In this document: positions 1 to 6,784 of the stretch, piece after piece
How the letters are laid out: each line of letters begins with the position of its first letter
Numbering within the stretch: position 1 is the stretch's first letter
Translations under genes and position numbers: made by a program
The notes under the pieces: generated by a model
Told to the model about the DNA's origin: nothing
Databases searched by the model: none
Seen by the model: only the letters and a program-made list of their open reading frames with translations
Source of the DNA: Actinobacteria bacterium OK074
Lineage (GTDB): Bacteria > Actinomycetota > Actinomycetes > Streptomycetales > Streptomycetaceae
Reading direction: 5' to 3'
DNA: 64,000 nt
NCBI GenBank assembly: GCA_001298575.1
Contig: LJCV01000110.1
Coordinates: forward strand, 62,001 to 126,000

Positions 1-561
1 GTCCTCAGTTACCTAGAGGGCCATGTGGCATGGGAGGCGCACCAACCCGCTGCCGTGTCGTCCGACGAGAGTCTGGTGACGGTCGCCCGGCTCGCACGCG
101 AGTTCCACGACCTGACGGCCGGCACCCCCCTGGCCGGAGACCAGGAGGTCGTGTGCCACAACGACCTGTCGCCCAAGAACACCGTCTACCAGCTGTACGG
201 CGGCGAACTGCGGCCAACGGCGTTCATCGACTGGGACCTCGCCGCACCGGGCGCACGGATCCACGACATCGCCCATGTCTGCTGGCAGTACCTCGACCTC
301 GGCCCTGCGACCACCGACGTCGAAGAGACGGCCCGACGCATGAGGCTGATCGCCGACGGCTATGAGCTGCCCGACCGGCAGCATCTCGTGTCCACGATCC
401 TGTGGTGGCAGGACCGCTGTTGGCGCGGCATCGAGACCCAGGCGAACGCGGGTGACGCCGCCATGGCCCGCCTCCGCGACACAGGGGCGGTGAGACAGAT
501 TCGGACGGCTCACCAGTGGCTTTCCGATCACCGGGCCGCGCTGGAACGCTCGATACGGTGA
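1..561 (+). CDS. APH-family phosphotransferase, 3' part
   Basis: The reading frame is open from base 1, so the N-terminal lobe lies outside the window and the GTG at 25 is probably internal. What remains is the C-terminal lobe of an aminoglycoside-phosphotransferase/choline-kinase fold. HNDLSPKN (from about base 157) is the catalytic-loop Brenner motif, with Asp as expected catalytic base and Asn as metal ligand; FIDWD about 20 residues later supplies the metal-binding Asp that replaces the protein-kinase DFG. A helical end with WWQDRCWRGIE is usual for these ATP-dependent small-molecule kinases. The substrate cannot be read from the sequence; most chromosomal Streptomyces members of this family are not proven resistance genes. 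The next gene points the opposite way, so this is the end of its transcription unit. Confidence 0.8.
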   Translation, partial: VLSYLEGHVAWEAHQPAAVSSDESLVTVARLAREFHDLTAGTPLAGDQEVVCHNDLSPKNTVYQLYGGELRPTAFIDWDLAAPGARIHDIAHVCWQYLDLGPATTDVEETARRMRLIADGYELPDRQHLVSTILWWQDRCWRGIETQANAGDAAMARLRDTGAVRQIRTAHQWLSDHRAALERSIR

Positions 562-640
562 GCGCGGGGGCAAGGCCGCGCGGGATGCACGGGATACAGG
601 TGCACCGAGTCCCTTCCGACCACCCCCAACCCACCGTTCA

Positions 641-2074
641 TCAGCTTGCGGCCCAGGCCGTCAGGAGGTCTTCGGGCGCGAGGTGGAGGACGCCTTCGAC
701 CGCGCAGCCGCTGCGGGCGACAGCGAGCAACGGGGTGCGGTCGTCAGCTCCGGGGAGTCGGGAGCGGTGGGTGATGAGGCGGGCGAGGTCACGGTGGTCA
801 AAGGGCTTTTTCTCCAGCCACTTGACCGATCCGACAAGCGTGATCTTCTTGGCGATCGGAGCGCGGTCGGCTCCGACGATGTCGATTTCCGGGTCGTTCG
901 TGCGGGTCCAGTAGCCGCCGATGACGTCGGTGCCCGCGGGCAGCGGTTCGCCGTCGGCGCTCATGCGCCAGAGCGCGTCCCGGATGACGGGTTCGATGGC
1001 CCGGCCACGCCAGGACGTCCAGCTGGCGCGGATGGAGGCCAGAACGCGGTCGCCACGGCCGCGCTCGACGGCCGGGATGCCCGAGCTGATGAAGGAGAGC
1101 CAGAAGCGCAGGTAGGGATCATCGATGCGGTAGCGGGTCTCACGGCTGGGCTTCACGGACAGCGGCAGGTCGGCGGCCACCATACGGCGGCTGGTGAGGG
1201 CCTCCAGGGATCGGGTCACGGAGCCGGGGTTGAGGCCGCCGGCAGCCCGGCCGATCAGTGTGAACGTACGCTCGCCATGCCCGATGGCACCCAGCACGGT
1301 GCGGGCCTGCGCCTCCGTGGGGAATTCGGCGGCCAGGGTCCGCTCGCCGCTGACCAGCAGGGCCGAAGTCGGTCTGCTCAGGGCCTGCGCGAGGTAATCC
1401 CAGACACCGGCGCCCTGTGGCCATTCCTCCAGGATCAGGGGAAGTCCACCCGAGACGAGGTAGGCATCGAAGGCGTCGGCCGGTGGCAGGTCGAGCATGG
1501 CTGCGACATCGGCCGGAGTGAGCGGGGGGACGACCATCTCGGTGCCACGCTGGTAGAAGGGCCGTCCGTAGGTATTGAGCTGTTCCATCATGGCGACGTC
1601 GGAGCCGATGAGGACGAGGAGAACGGGCAGCTTGGACAGGGTCCGGTCGAATGCCTTCTGCAGAGCGCCTTCGAAGGTGGGGTCCTCACGTACGAGGTAG
1701 GGCATCTCGTCGAGAACGACGATGCTGGGCGTATCGGTGGGCAGCGCAGACGCCAGCAGGCTCAGCGCCGCGTCCCAGGTCTGCGGGGACCCGAAGCCCT
1801 CGAAACGGCCCGACTCGGGGAGACTCGAAGACGCCACCTCGGCAGCGAACCCCGCCAGATCCTCCTCTCGGGAACCCCCGACGGCAGTAAAGAAGACATG
1901 CGGAAGCCCGGCACGCTCAACGAACTCCTCCATCAGCCGCGACTTGCCGACGCGCCGACGCCCCCGGATCAACACCGCACGCCCCGAACGCCCGCCACGC
2001 CCGCCGGTCCGCACCGGAGCAAGCAGATCCTCCAGAAGACCCAGCTCACGACGGCGCCCGATGAACCCGTTCAC
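641..2074 (-). CDS. AAA ATPase, archaeal-type ATPase_2 with DUF234-like C-terminus
   Basis: A 477-residue P-loop ATPase. The Walker A motif GRRRVGKS lies near residues 38–45 and a Walker B strand, IVVLDEMPYL, about 80 residues later, followed by a sensor-like LIGSD. The second half (from about residue 290) resembles the DUF234 region that follows ATPase_2 domains: a winged-helix-like stretch, then YRIDDPYLRFWLSF, then a restriction-endonuclease-like tail with EIDIVG. Family members are ubiquitous in archaea and scattered in actinobacteria; they are suspected of DNA-linked or mobile-element roles but lack an established function. An ATG at 2092 is in frame, but GTG 2074 places the FIGRRREL motif at the usual N-terminus. 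It is a single gene with no partner, and the minisatellite lies just upstream. Confidence 0.8.
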   Translation of the reverse strand: MNGFIGRRRELGLLEDLLAPVRTGGRGGRSGRAVLIRGRRRVGKSRLMEEFVERAGLPHVFFTAVGGSREEDLAGFAAEVASSSLPESGRFEGFGSPQTWDAALSLLASALPTDTPSIVVLDEMPYLVREDPTFEGALQKAFDRTLSKLPVLLVLIGSDVAMMEQLNTYGRPFYQRGTEMVVPPLTPADVAAMLDLPPADAFDAYLVSGGLPLILEEWPQGAGVWDYLAQALSRPTSALLVSGERTLAAEFPTEAQARTVLGAIGHGERTFTLIGRAAGGLNPGSVTRSLEALTSRRMVAADLPLSVKPSRETRYRIDDPYLRFWLSFISSGIPAVERGRGDRVLASIRASWTSWRGRAIEPVIRDALWRMSADGEPLPAGTDVIGGYWTRTNDPEIDIVGADRAPIAKKITLVGSVKWLEKKPFDHRDLARLITHRSRLPGADDRTPLLAVARSGCAVEGVLHLAPEDLLTAWAAS

Positions 2075-2185
2075 GATCCACCATCCCCACAATCACCACC
2101 CCGAAGAAACTTTCCTCAAGGATACTTTCACAAGAGAAAGCAAACAGCCCGGGACTAGCCCAGGCGGTCTGGGCGCACTGTCGCC

Positions 2186-2272
2186 CCAGGGCAACCAGGG
2201 CAACCAGGGCAACCAGGGCAACCAGGGCAACCAGGGCAACCAGGGCAACCAGGGCAACCAGGGCAACCAGGG
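2186..2272. repeat. 9-bp tandem repeat, about 9.7 copies
   Basis: Nine perfect copies of CCAGGGCAA followed by a partial copy of six bases. Because the unit is a multiple of three, every frame stays open through it, producing artificial Gly-Asn-Gln, Ala-Leu-Val or Pro-Gly-Cys repeats. It sits upstream of the AAA ATPase and downstream of the weak minus-strand ORF at 2291–2617. Perfect copy identity suggests recent expansion by slippage. Confidence 0.95.
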
Positions 2273-2290
2273 ACGACGGCAACCACAACC

Positions 2291-2617
2291 TCACCCATCT
2301 CCACCGCCGTCGCTCTCGTCCTCACCATGTTCGCCCTTGTCGCCGAAGAGGAGGATGCCGAGTTCATCGAGGATCCATTCACCACTGGTGACCGCCGCCC
2401 GGCCTCTTGCCCCCGGGTGCACGAGCACCCCCATGGCGCCCAGCACGGCCAGAGCTGCTTCTCTCGCCCCCAATGCCGGGGTGGGCCGTTCGTAAAGACG
2501 GTGCAGTCCTCCCGCGTCACGCGCGAGGATCTTGCCCTCGAAGCGCCACTCAGGGGCGTCCTCTCGCCGTTGGGTTTTCGCCGGCGGAGACGTCCACGCG
2601 CACGAGGAGAGGTTCAC
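2291..2617 (-). CDS. hypothetical protein, doubtful
   Basis: An open frame of 108 codons from a GTG at 2617. The product has a plausible mixed composition in the middle, for example ILARDAGGLHRLYERP and AVTSGEWILDELGILLFGD, and an acidic Gly-rich end. No family is recognised, no clear ribosome binding site precedes it, and it abuts the tandem repeat. It may be a real small gene, a remnant, or a chance frame in GC-rich DNA. Confidence 0.25.
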   Translation of the reverse strand: MNLSSCAWTSPPAKTQRREDAPEWRFEGKILARDAGGLHRLYERPTPALGAREAALAVLGAMGVLVHPGARGRAAVTSGEWILDELGILLFGDKGEHGEDESDGGGDG

Positions 2618-3029
2618 CGCGTTGGTGGGCGTCCACAGCGGGCGTAGCCACGAGGCCGCCGAGCCGAGCGCCGGGCGGACGAGACAGACGCTACGGGGCC
2701 AACCTCCCGGGACCTTCGCGACGGCCGCCCTCTTCGCTCGGACGCACCTACCGCCTCTACACCACCCCTGACAGCCTTACCGGCACACCCACCGTCAACA
2801 CCCTCGCCCAGGCACTCACACCCGACCCTGAGACAAACATGGTCCCGACCGAACAGATCAATGATCCACGAGGAGCCCCCCTCAGCCTCCACACCGGGGG
2901 TTGAACAGGGCATCACCGAACACGCACACCCCTTGTACCGCAGGGCCTCACCGCCAGATGTGCACACCGCGTGCGCACCGAAATGCCCCCTAAAACCACG
3001 TTTCCACAGGCTAGTTGGCATTTCACGTG
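2618..3029. other. no gene recognised
   Basis: Open frames here are in competing registers with strongly biased composition and none resembles a protein family. Nothing is called before the tRNA-like sequence. Confidence 0.5.
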
Positions 3030-3077
3030 CGGAGCCCAGGGGAGTCGAACCCCTGACATCCGCCATCCAAAGACAGC
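3030..3077 (-). tRNA. 3' half of a tRNA-like sequence (degenerate)
   Basis: Read on the minus strand this is a convincing tRNA 3' half. A five-pair T stem (bases 3038–3042 with 3050–3054) closes a seven-base loop TTCGACT, a five-base variable region follows, and an anticodon arm (3060–3064 with 3072–3076, two G·U pairs) holds the loop TTTGGAT, formally a UGG (Pro) anticodon. The acceptor 3' strand would be GGGCTCC. The matching 5' acceptor strand and a D arm are not present at 3078–3105, so the gene is incomplete. It may be a remnant left by an element that integrated within a tRNA, or a decayed tRNA. Confidence 0.35.
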
Positions 3078-3169
3078 ACTCCCCCACTTGAACCAACACA
3101 CGGAAAACGGTCGCAGCCACCCTCGGACCCACGCCCCTCGGCAGGCCGATCGGCCTGCACCTTCATGGT

Positions 3170-3475
3170 CGGCTTCCCGGCCGAGCACGGCAGGACAACC
3201 TGCCCGGGCGACGGGCAATTAAAAGACATACTTGAGCAGCACCCGGCGGCCGACGAACGGCACACGGGACCCCTTCTCGACGCCCCCACAGCGCGAGGAG
3301 GGGATCTACGTCCCGCTCGAACCGAAGTACCCGGCCCGATGGACGGGACCGGCTGTACAACTTGCGCCCTGTGGGTGGTCTGCGGGCCGGTCTCGCTCAG
3401 GCCGAAGCACTTGGCCTTGCCCGCGTCGATCAGCTCCTTGACGGTGCTCCGGCAAGGTGCCCGGCGCAGCGTCGT
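3170..3475 (-). pseudogene. aldo/keto reductase remnant
   Basis: Minus-strand translation near 3370–3465 gives TVKELIDAGKAKCFGLSE followed by TGPQTTHRAQVVQPV. This matches the strand-turn segment of aldo/keto reductases (VKELIxxGKVKHFGLSEAG, then QTIRRAHAVQPV). The reading then shifts frame, and a second frame gives FERDVDPLLALW, resembling the next conserved segment. No start, catalytic Tyr/Lys region or C-terminus remains. It is a short frameshifted relic just upstream of the SDR gene. Confidence 0.55.
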
Positions 3476-3529
3476 TCACCAGGCGGATCGGTTGCGATCA
3501 CCGACTCAGCCTGCTTACTATTACGACCG

Positions 3530-3543
3530 TAATTCAACAGATC
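3530..3543. promoter_or_regulatory. operator-like inverted repeat, site 1
   Basis: ATTACG-AC-CGTAAT, a perfect 6+2+6 inverted repeat, 86 bp upstream of the SDR start. It is the best match to a palindrome that recurs nine times between 3.5 and 14.9 kb beside TetR-type regulators. Confidence 0.75.
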
Positions 3544-3628
3544 TGGGCCACTCCATACCACGCCATCCGTGCCCTGGTCACCTCCTCTCCCCTCCACTCC
3601 ACTCCACTCCACTCCACCGGGAACCGTT

Positions 3629-4423
3629 ATGGACCTCTCCGCCAGCACCGCCCTTGTCACCGGAGCGAACCGGGGCTTCGGCCGGGCCCTCGCCGCCGAA
3701 CTGCTCAGCCGCGGCGCCACCGTCTACGCCGGCGCCCGCAACCCCGACCAGGTCGACCTGCCCGGCGCCAAGCCGATCGCACTCGACATCACCGACCCCG
3801 CCTCCGTCGCAGCCGCCGCCGCGGCCACCGGCGATGTGACCGTCCTGGTCAACAACGCGGGCTCCTCCACCGGCGCCGACCTGCTCACCGCCGACCTGGA
3901 CGACATCCGCCTGGAGATGAACACCCACTACCTCGGCACCCTGACGGTGGCCCGCGCCTTCGCACCCCAGATCGCGGCCAACGGCGGCGGGGCCATGCTG
4001 AACGTCCTGTCCGGCCTGTCCTGGGTCAGCTTCCCGGAGTTCGGCGCCTACTGCGCCGCCAAGTCCGCGGAGTGGTCGCTCACCAACACCCTGCGCGTGC
4101 AACTGGCCGACCAGGGCATCCGCGTCGCCGGCCTGCACGTCGGCTACATGGACACCGACATGGTCCGAACCGTCGACGCGGCCAAGTCCGACCCGGCCGA
4201 CATCGCCCGGATCGCCGTGGACGGCATCGCCGCCGGCACCTACGAGATCCTCGCCGACAACGCGGCCCGCCAGGCACAGGCAGCACTGTCCGGGGGCGTC
4301 TCGGCGCTCTACCCGCAGCTCCCCCGAGAAGGGCCCGCCCTCACCGGCCAATCGCCAGGCGCTTCCGCCAAGGGAACGCCACGGCACAGCATCCGCGATT
4401 CACCGGTCGGCCAAACGTGCTAA
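3629..4423 (+). CDS. SDR-family NAD(P)-dependent oxidoreductase
   Basis: A 264-residue classical short-chain dehydrogenase. TGANRGFG near residue 10 is the TGxxxGxG dinucleotide loop, NNAG follows near residue 80, and the catalytic set is the Ser in the NVLSGLSW segment and Tyr/Lys in YCAAK. The body ends near the usual 235–240 residues; the last 30 residues are Pro/Ser-rich and probably a read-through extension. ATG 3629 puts the Rossmann strand directly at the N-terminus. Upstream lies operator site 1, and a pyrimidine-rich CCACT run just before the gene. With the crotonase and hydrolases that share the operator it suggests breakdown or modification of a small hydrophobic compound; the substrate is unknown. 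Confidence 0.88.
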   Translation: MDLSASTALVTGANRGFGRALAAELLSRGATVYAGARNPDQVDLPGAKPIALDITDPASVAAAAAATGDVTVLVNNAGSSTGADLLTADLDDIRLEMNTHYLGTLTVARAFAPQIAANGGGAMLNVLSGLSWVSFPEFGAYCAAKSAEWSLTNTLRVQLADQGIRVAGLHVGYMDTDMVRTVDAAKSDPADIARIAVDGIAAGTYEILADNAARQAQAALSGGVSALYPQLPREGPALTGQSPGASAKGTPRHSIRDSPVGQTC

Positions 4424-4487
4424 ACGGCCGGCGACGGTTCCCCCCGCGTGTCGGGTCTTGCCTGCTGAGCGCTTCTCGGCCTATTGT

Positions 4488-4500
4488 ATTACGATCGTAA
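4488..4500. promoter_or_regulatory. operator-like inverted repeat, site 2
   Basis: ATTACG-AT-CGTAA(G), 5 perfect arm pairs, between the SDR and the crotonase gene and about 230 bp upstream of the latter's start. Same motif as sites 1 and 3–9. Confidence 0.7.
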
Positions 4501-4728
4501 GGTAAATGGTGGGGACCGAGCGGTGGCACGCCATCAGCGCGAACGAACGGAGCCCCCACCATGCCGCACAGGTGCAGGCGGGACCGGCCCAGCCAATGCC
4601 GCTCCGACGGACAAGTCGGCGACACCCGCACCCCACCAGACACAACGGCTCCGTGGTCGCCGGACGCGATCACGGCCACGCAAACCCAAGCCCAATCCCC
4701 CTACGCAACACGAAACGGAAACCACGCC

Positions 4729-5559
4729 ATGAGCCAGCCCAGCACGATCCGCCTGGAGCGGACGACCCCGCGGACCGCGAGGATCACGTTCTCGAATCCC
4801 CCCGTGAACCTGGTGGTTCCCGAGTCCATCGTGACCCTGCACAAGATCGTCTCGGAGCTGGAGAACGACCCGGACATCCAGGTCGTCGTCTTCGCCAGCG
4901 AACTTCCCGACTTCTTCATCAACCACTTCGACGCCGCCGCGGCCGTCGACCCGCCCGTGCCCGAGCACGAGGACGACAACCCGCTCTGGACCGACATGGT
5001 CCTGCGGCTGAGCAAGGCTCCGTTCGTCAGCATCGCGGCCATCCGAGGCCGTACCCGGGGCGCCGGCAACGAGCTGGCCCTCGCCTGCGACCTGCGCTAC
5101 GCCAGCCGCGAGAAGGCGTTCTTCTCCCAGCCCGAGGTCGGCCTCGGCCTCGTCCCCGGCGGAGGCGGCGGCGAGCGGCTCCCGCGCTCCATCGGCCGCG
5201 ACCGCGCCCTGGAGGCCATCCTGACCAGCGCCGACTACGACGCCGACCAGGCCGAACGCTGGGGATGGGTCACCCGGACCCTGCCCGACGCGGAACTCGA
5301 CGCCTTCGTCGACGCGACCGTCGCCCGCCTCGCCTCCTTCGACCGGCAGGCAATTGCGACCGCGAAGTCCCAGGTCAACCGGGCGACACTGCCGCCGGAC
5401 GCCCACCTGGTCGCCGCCTTCGGCGAGTTCGCGGGCACCCTGACGCAGCCGGGATTCGCCGCGCGTGCGGTCGGGCTCGGCGCCCTGGTCGCAGAAAAGG
5501 GCCTCGACGTCGAGTACCAGCTGGGCGAGTACATCGGCCGGGTCAGCGAAGCCCTCTGA
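4729..5559 (+). CDS. enoyl-CoA hydratase/isomerase family protein
   Basis: A 276-residue crotonase-fold protein. The oxyanion-hole segments are visible: the first around FASELPDFFINHFD (near residues 55–70), the second in RGRTRGAGNELALACDL (near residue 108), followed by PEVGLGLVPGGGGGERLPR where family hydratases carry a catalytic Glu. Here the second catalytic position falls in the Gly-rich turn, so hydratase activity is not assured; isomerase, hydrolase or decarboxylase roles are possible. ATG 4729 was chosen because upstream codons read as Arg/Pro-rich noncoding sequence. Operator site 2 lies in the long leader, suggesting control with the SDR and hydrolases. Confidence 0.85.
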   Translation: MSQPSTIRLERTTPRTARITFSNPPVNLVVPESIVTLHKIVSELENDPDIQVVVFASELPDFFINHFDAAAAVDPPVPEHEDDNPLWTDMVLRLSKAPFVSIAAIRGRTRGAGNELALACDLRYASREKAFFSQPEVGLGLVPGGGGGERLPRSIGRDRALEAILTSADYDADQAERWGWVTRTLPDAELDAFVDATVARLASFDRQAIATAKSQVNRATLPPDAHLVAAFGEFAGTLTQPGFAARAVGLGALVAEKGLDVEYQLGEYIGRVSEAL

Positions 5560-5873
5560 ACGACCCCGGCCGCGCCCACGACCGACCACAGCGCCTCACA
5601 GGGCGCCGCGCGTACCACGACGCCCTCGGCGGGTTCCACCTTAACGGCCAACGCCCCACCCCGCAGGGTCGTGACGTGCAAGTCGACCGTTCTCGCGTCC
5701 GGTAGTCCGCGGTGGTGCAGCCGTCGCCCCGCCCGTCGCGATGCCCCCCGGAGACATAGCTCTTGGCGGGGCCCAGACCTTCTGTCCGTGCCGCGATCCG
5801 CGAGAGCCCCCTCGCGGACCCGGCGACTCAAGCACACATGGATGTCGGTCGACATCTAAGAGATTGACTTTTT
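5560..5873. other. no gene recognised
   Basis: Nothing convincing is coded in either strand. A TTGACT hexamer at 5864–5869 directly left of operator site 3 may be a −35 element. Confidence 0.5.
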
Positions 5874-5887
5874 ATTACGACCGTCAT
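5874..5887. promoter_or_regulatory. operator-like inverted repeat, site 3
   Basis: ATTACG-AC-CGTCAT, one mismatch from a perfect inverted repeat, 35 bp upstream of the truncated hydrolase start and just right of a TTGACT hexamer. Confidence 0.7.
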
Positions 5888-5921
5888 CGTGTTGCTCGCG
5901 GCCTCTGGAAAAGCTCAGGCC

Positions 5922-6060
5922 ATGAGTGACACGCATGCGACCGCACCGACCCAGTACATCGAGGTCGACGGCGACCGGTTCGCCTACCGGCGCTGGGGCA
6001 AGCCCTCCGGGGTCCCGATCTTCCTCGTCCAGCACTCCTGGATCTGGCCAACGCCAGCGC
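5922..6060 (+). pseudogene. alpha/beta hydrolase, N-terminal fragment
   Basis: From ATG 5922 the first 40 codons read like the start of an alpha/beta hydrolase: YIEVDGDRFAYRRWG, then GVPIFLVQHSW. The two intact hydrolases of this region (11160–12026 and 13604–14455) begin the same way (TFAYRDLG, then GMPVIFITH; TFTYRRMG, then GVPLVLLQ). After about base 6045 similarity stops, and the sequence becomes the reverse complement of a different hydrolase fragment. Only the first beta strands remain, without any catalytic residue, so it cannot be functional. Confidence 0.7.
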
Positions 6061-6523
6061 CGACGGCGCGATCACCAAGGCCCCGTGCGGCGGCGACCGG
6101 GCCGGTCGGTCCCCGGTCGACCGCGCGGCGGACGGAGTGGCCGGTGCTGCCGATGTGCTGCGGCTGGTAACCCTGTGCGAGCAGCCATCGGTAGGCGGTC
6201 TCGACGTCGTCGAGCCGTGCCGGGTAGGGGTGTTCGGGGGCATGGCGGAAGTCCACGACGAGCGACCGGATCCCGGCGGCCTTCGCGATGTGCCCGGCGG
6301 CCTTGCGGTCCGCATGCATGGAGGCGGTGACTGAGCCGCCGAAGTGGAAGTGCGGCAGCGCCCGGTCGAGGTCGGCGCCGGCGGGGATGACCCAGAGGGC
6401 GGGGACGCCGTCGGCGTCGACCTCGGCGTAGGTGACGCCTTCCGGTTCGGTGGACGCCAGGTGGTACGTCTCGGCGGTGTCGCGCACGATGCCCAGGTCC
6501 AGGTGAGGCGAGCCGGTCGGCAA
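6060..6523 (-). pseudogene. HSL/Aes-type alpha/beta hydrolase, C-terminally truncated
   Basis: The minus frame from TTG 6523 encodes the first ~135 residues of a hormone-sensitive-lipase family esterase (alpha/beta hydrolase fold 3). VTYAEVDADGVPALWV is the typical entry, HFHFGGSVTAS sits where the HGGG oxyanion motif belongs, and VVDFRHAPEHPYPA is the family hallmark. The nucleophile elbow reads STGHSVRRA instead of GDSAGG, and similarity ends right after it at the junction near 6060. The catalytic Asp and His are missing. Confidence 0.7.
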
Positions 6524-6540
6524 GGGGTCGGCGAGAATTA

Positions 6541-6554
6541 AATTATGGTCGCAC
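6541..6554. promoter_or_regulatory. operator-like inverted repeat, site 4 (degenerate)
   Basis: Begins ATTATGGTCGC after a leading A; the left arm fits ATTAYG but the right arm is eroded. It lies between the truncated esterase (minus) and the TetR remnant (plus), where a regulator operator would be expected. Confidence 0.45.
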
Positions 6555-6608
6555 GCTCAATGGGGGCCCGGAGGCGGCGGCCAGCGGCCAGCTGGACGAG
6601 TGAAGGAG

Positions 6609-6731
6609 AGTGCGGGGCCCGATACGCGAGAGCGCAAGCAGGAGACGCGGCGGCGGATCATCGAGACGGCTGGGCTTCGGTTCAAGAGCGACGGGATCGA
6701 CGGTTCGGGGATCGCCGCGCTGATGGCCTGA
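6609..6731 (+). pseudogene. TetR-type regulator remnant (HTH only, frameshifted)
   Basis: A GTG with a good GAAGGAGA leader at 6609 is followed by codons that, after one frameshift, read ERKQETRRRIIETAG and RFKSDGIDGSGIAALMA, then TGA. The intact TetR proteins at 10205 and 14898 have KEHKQxTRQRIIExAG and RFKxDGIDGSGIxxLM at the same place. Only the first half of the HTH domain survives, and DNA beyond the stop belongs to the 3' end of the oxidoreductase fusion on the other strand. Confidence 0.75.
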
Positions 6732-6784
6732 TGCCGGTCGCTCTCGTGGGGGCTGGACACGATGCGCCCCGCCCCCGGCGGCTG

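Noticed and set aside
683..2158. Plus-strand 491-codon open frame opposite the AAA ATPase
   Set aside because: Low-complexity Gly/Asp/Val translation; the minus frame has Walker A and B motifs.
2186..2272. Possible CRISPR array
   Set aside because: The unit is 9 bp with no spacers, and no cas genes are present; the Cas4-like nuclease at 27813 belongs to a RecT module.
2046..2294. Minus frame with repeated Ala-Leu-Val that looks like a membrane protein
   Set aside because: The repeats come solely from the 9-bp minisatellite and appear in all frames as different artificial peptides.
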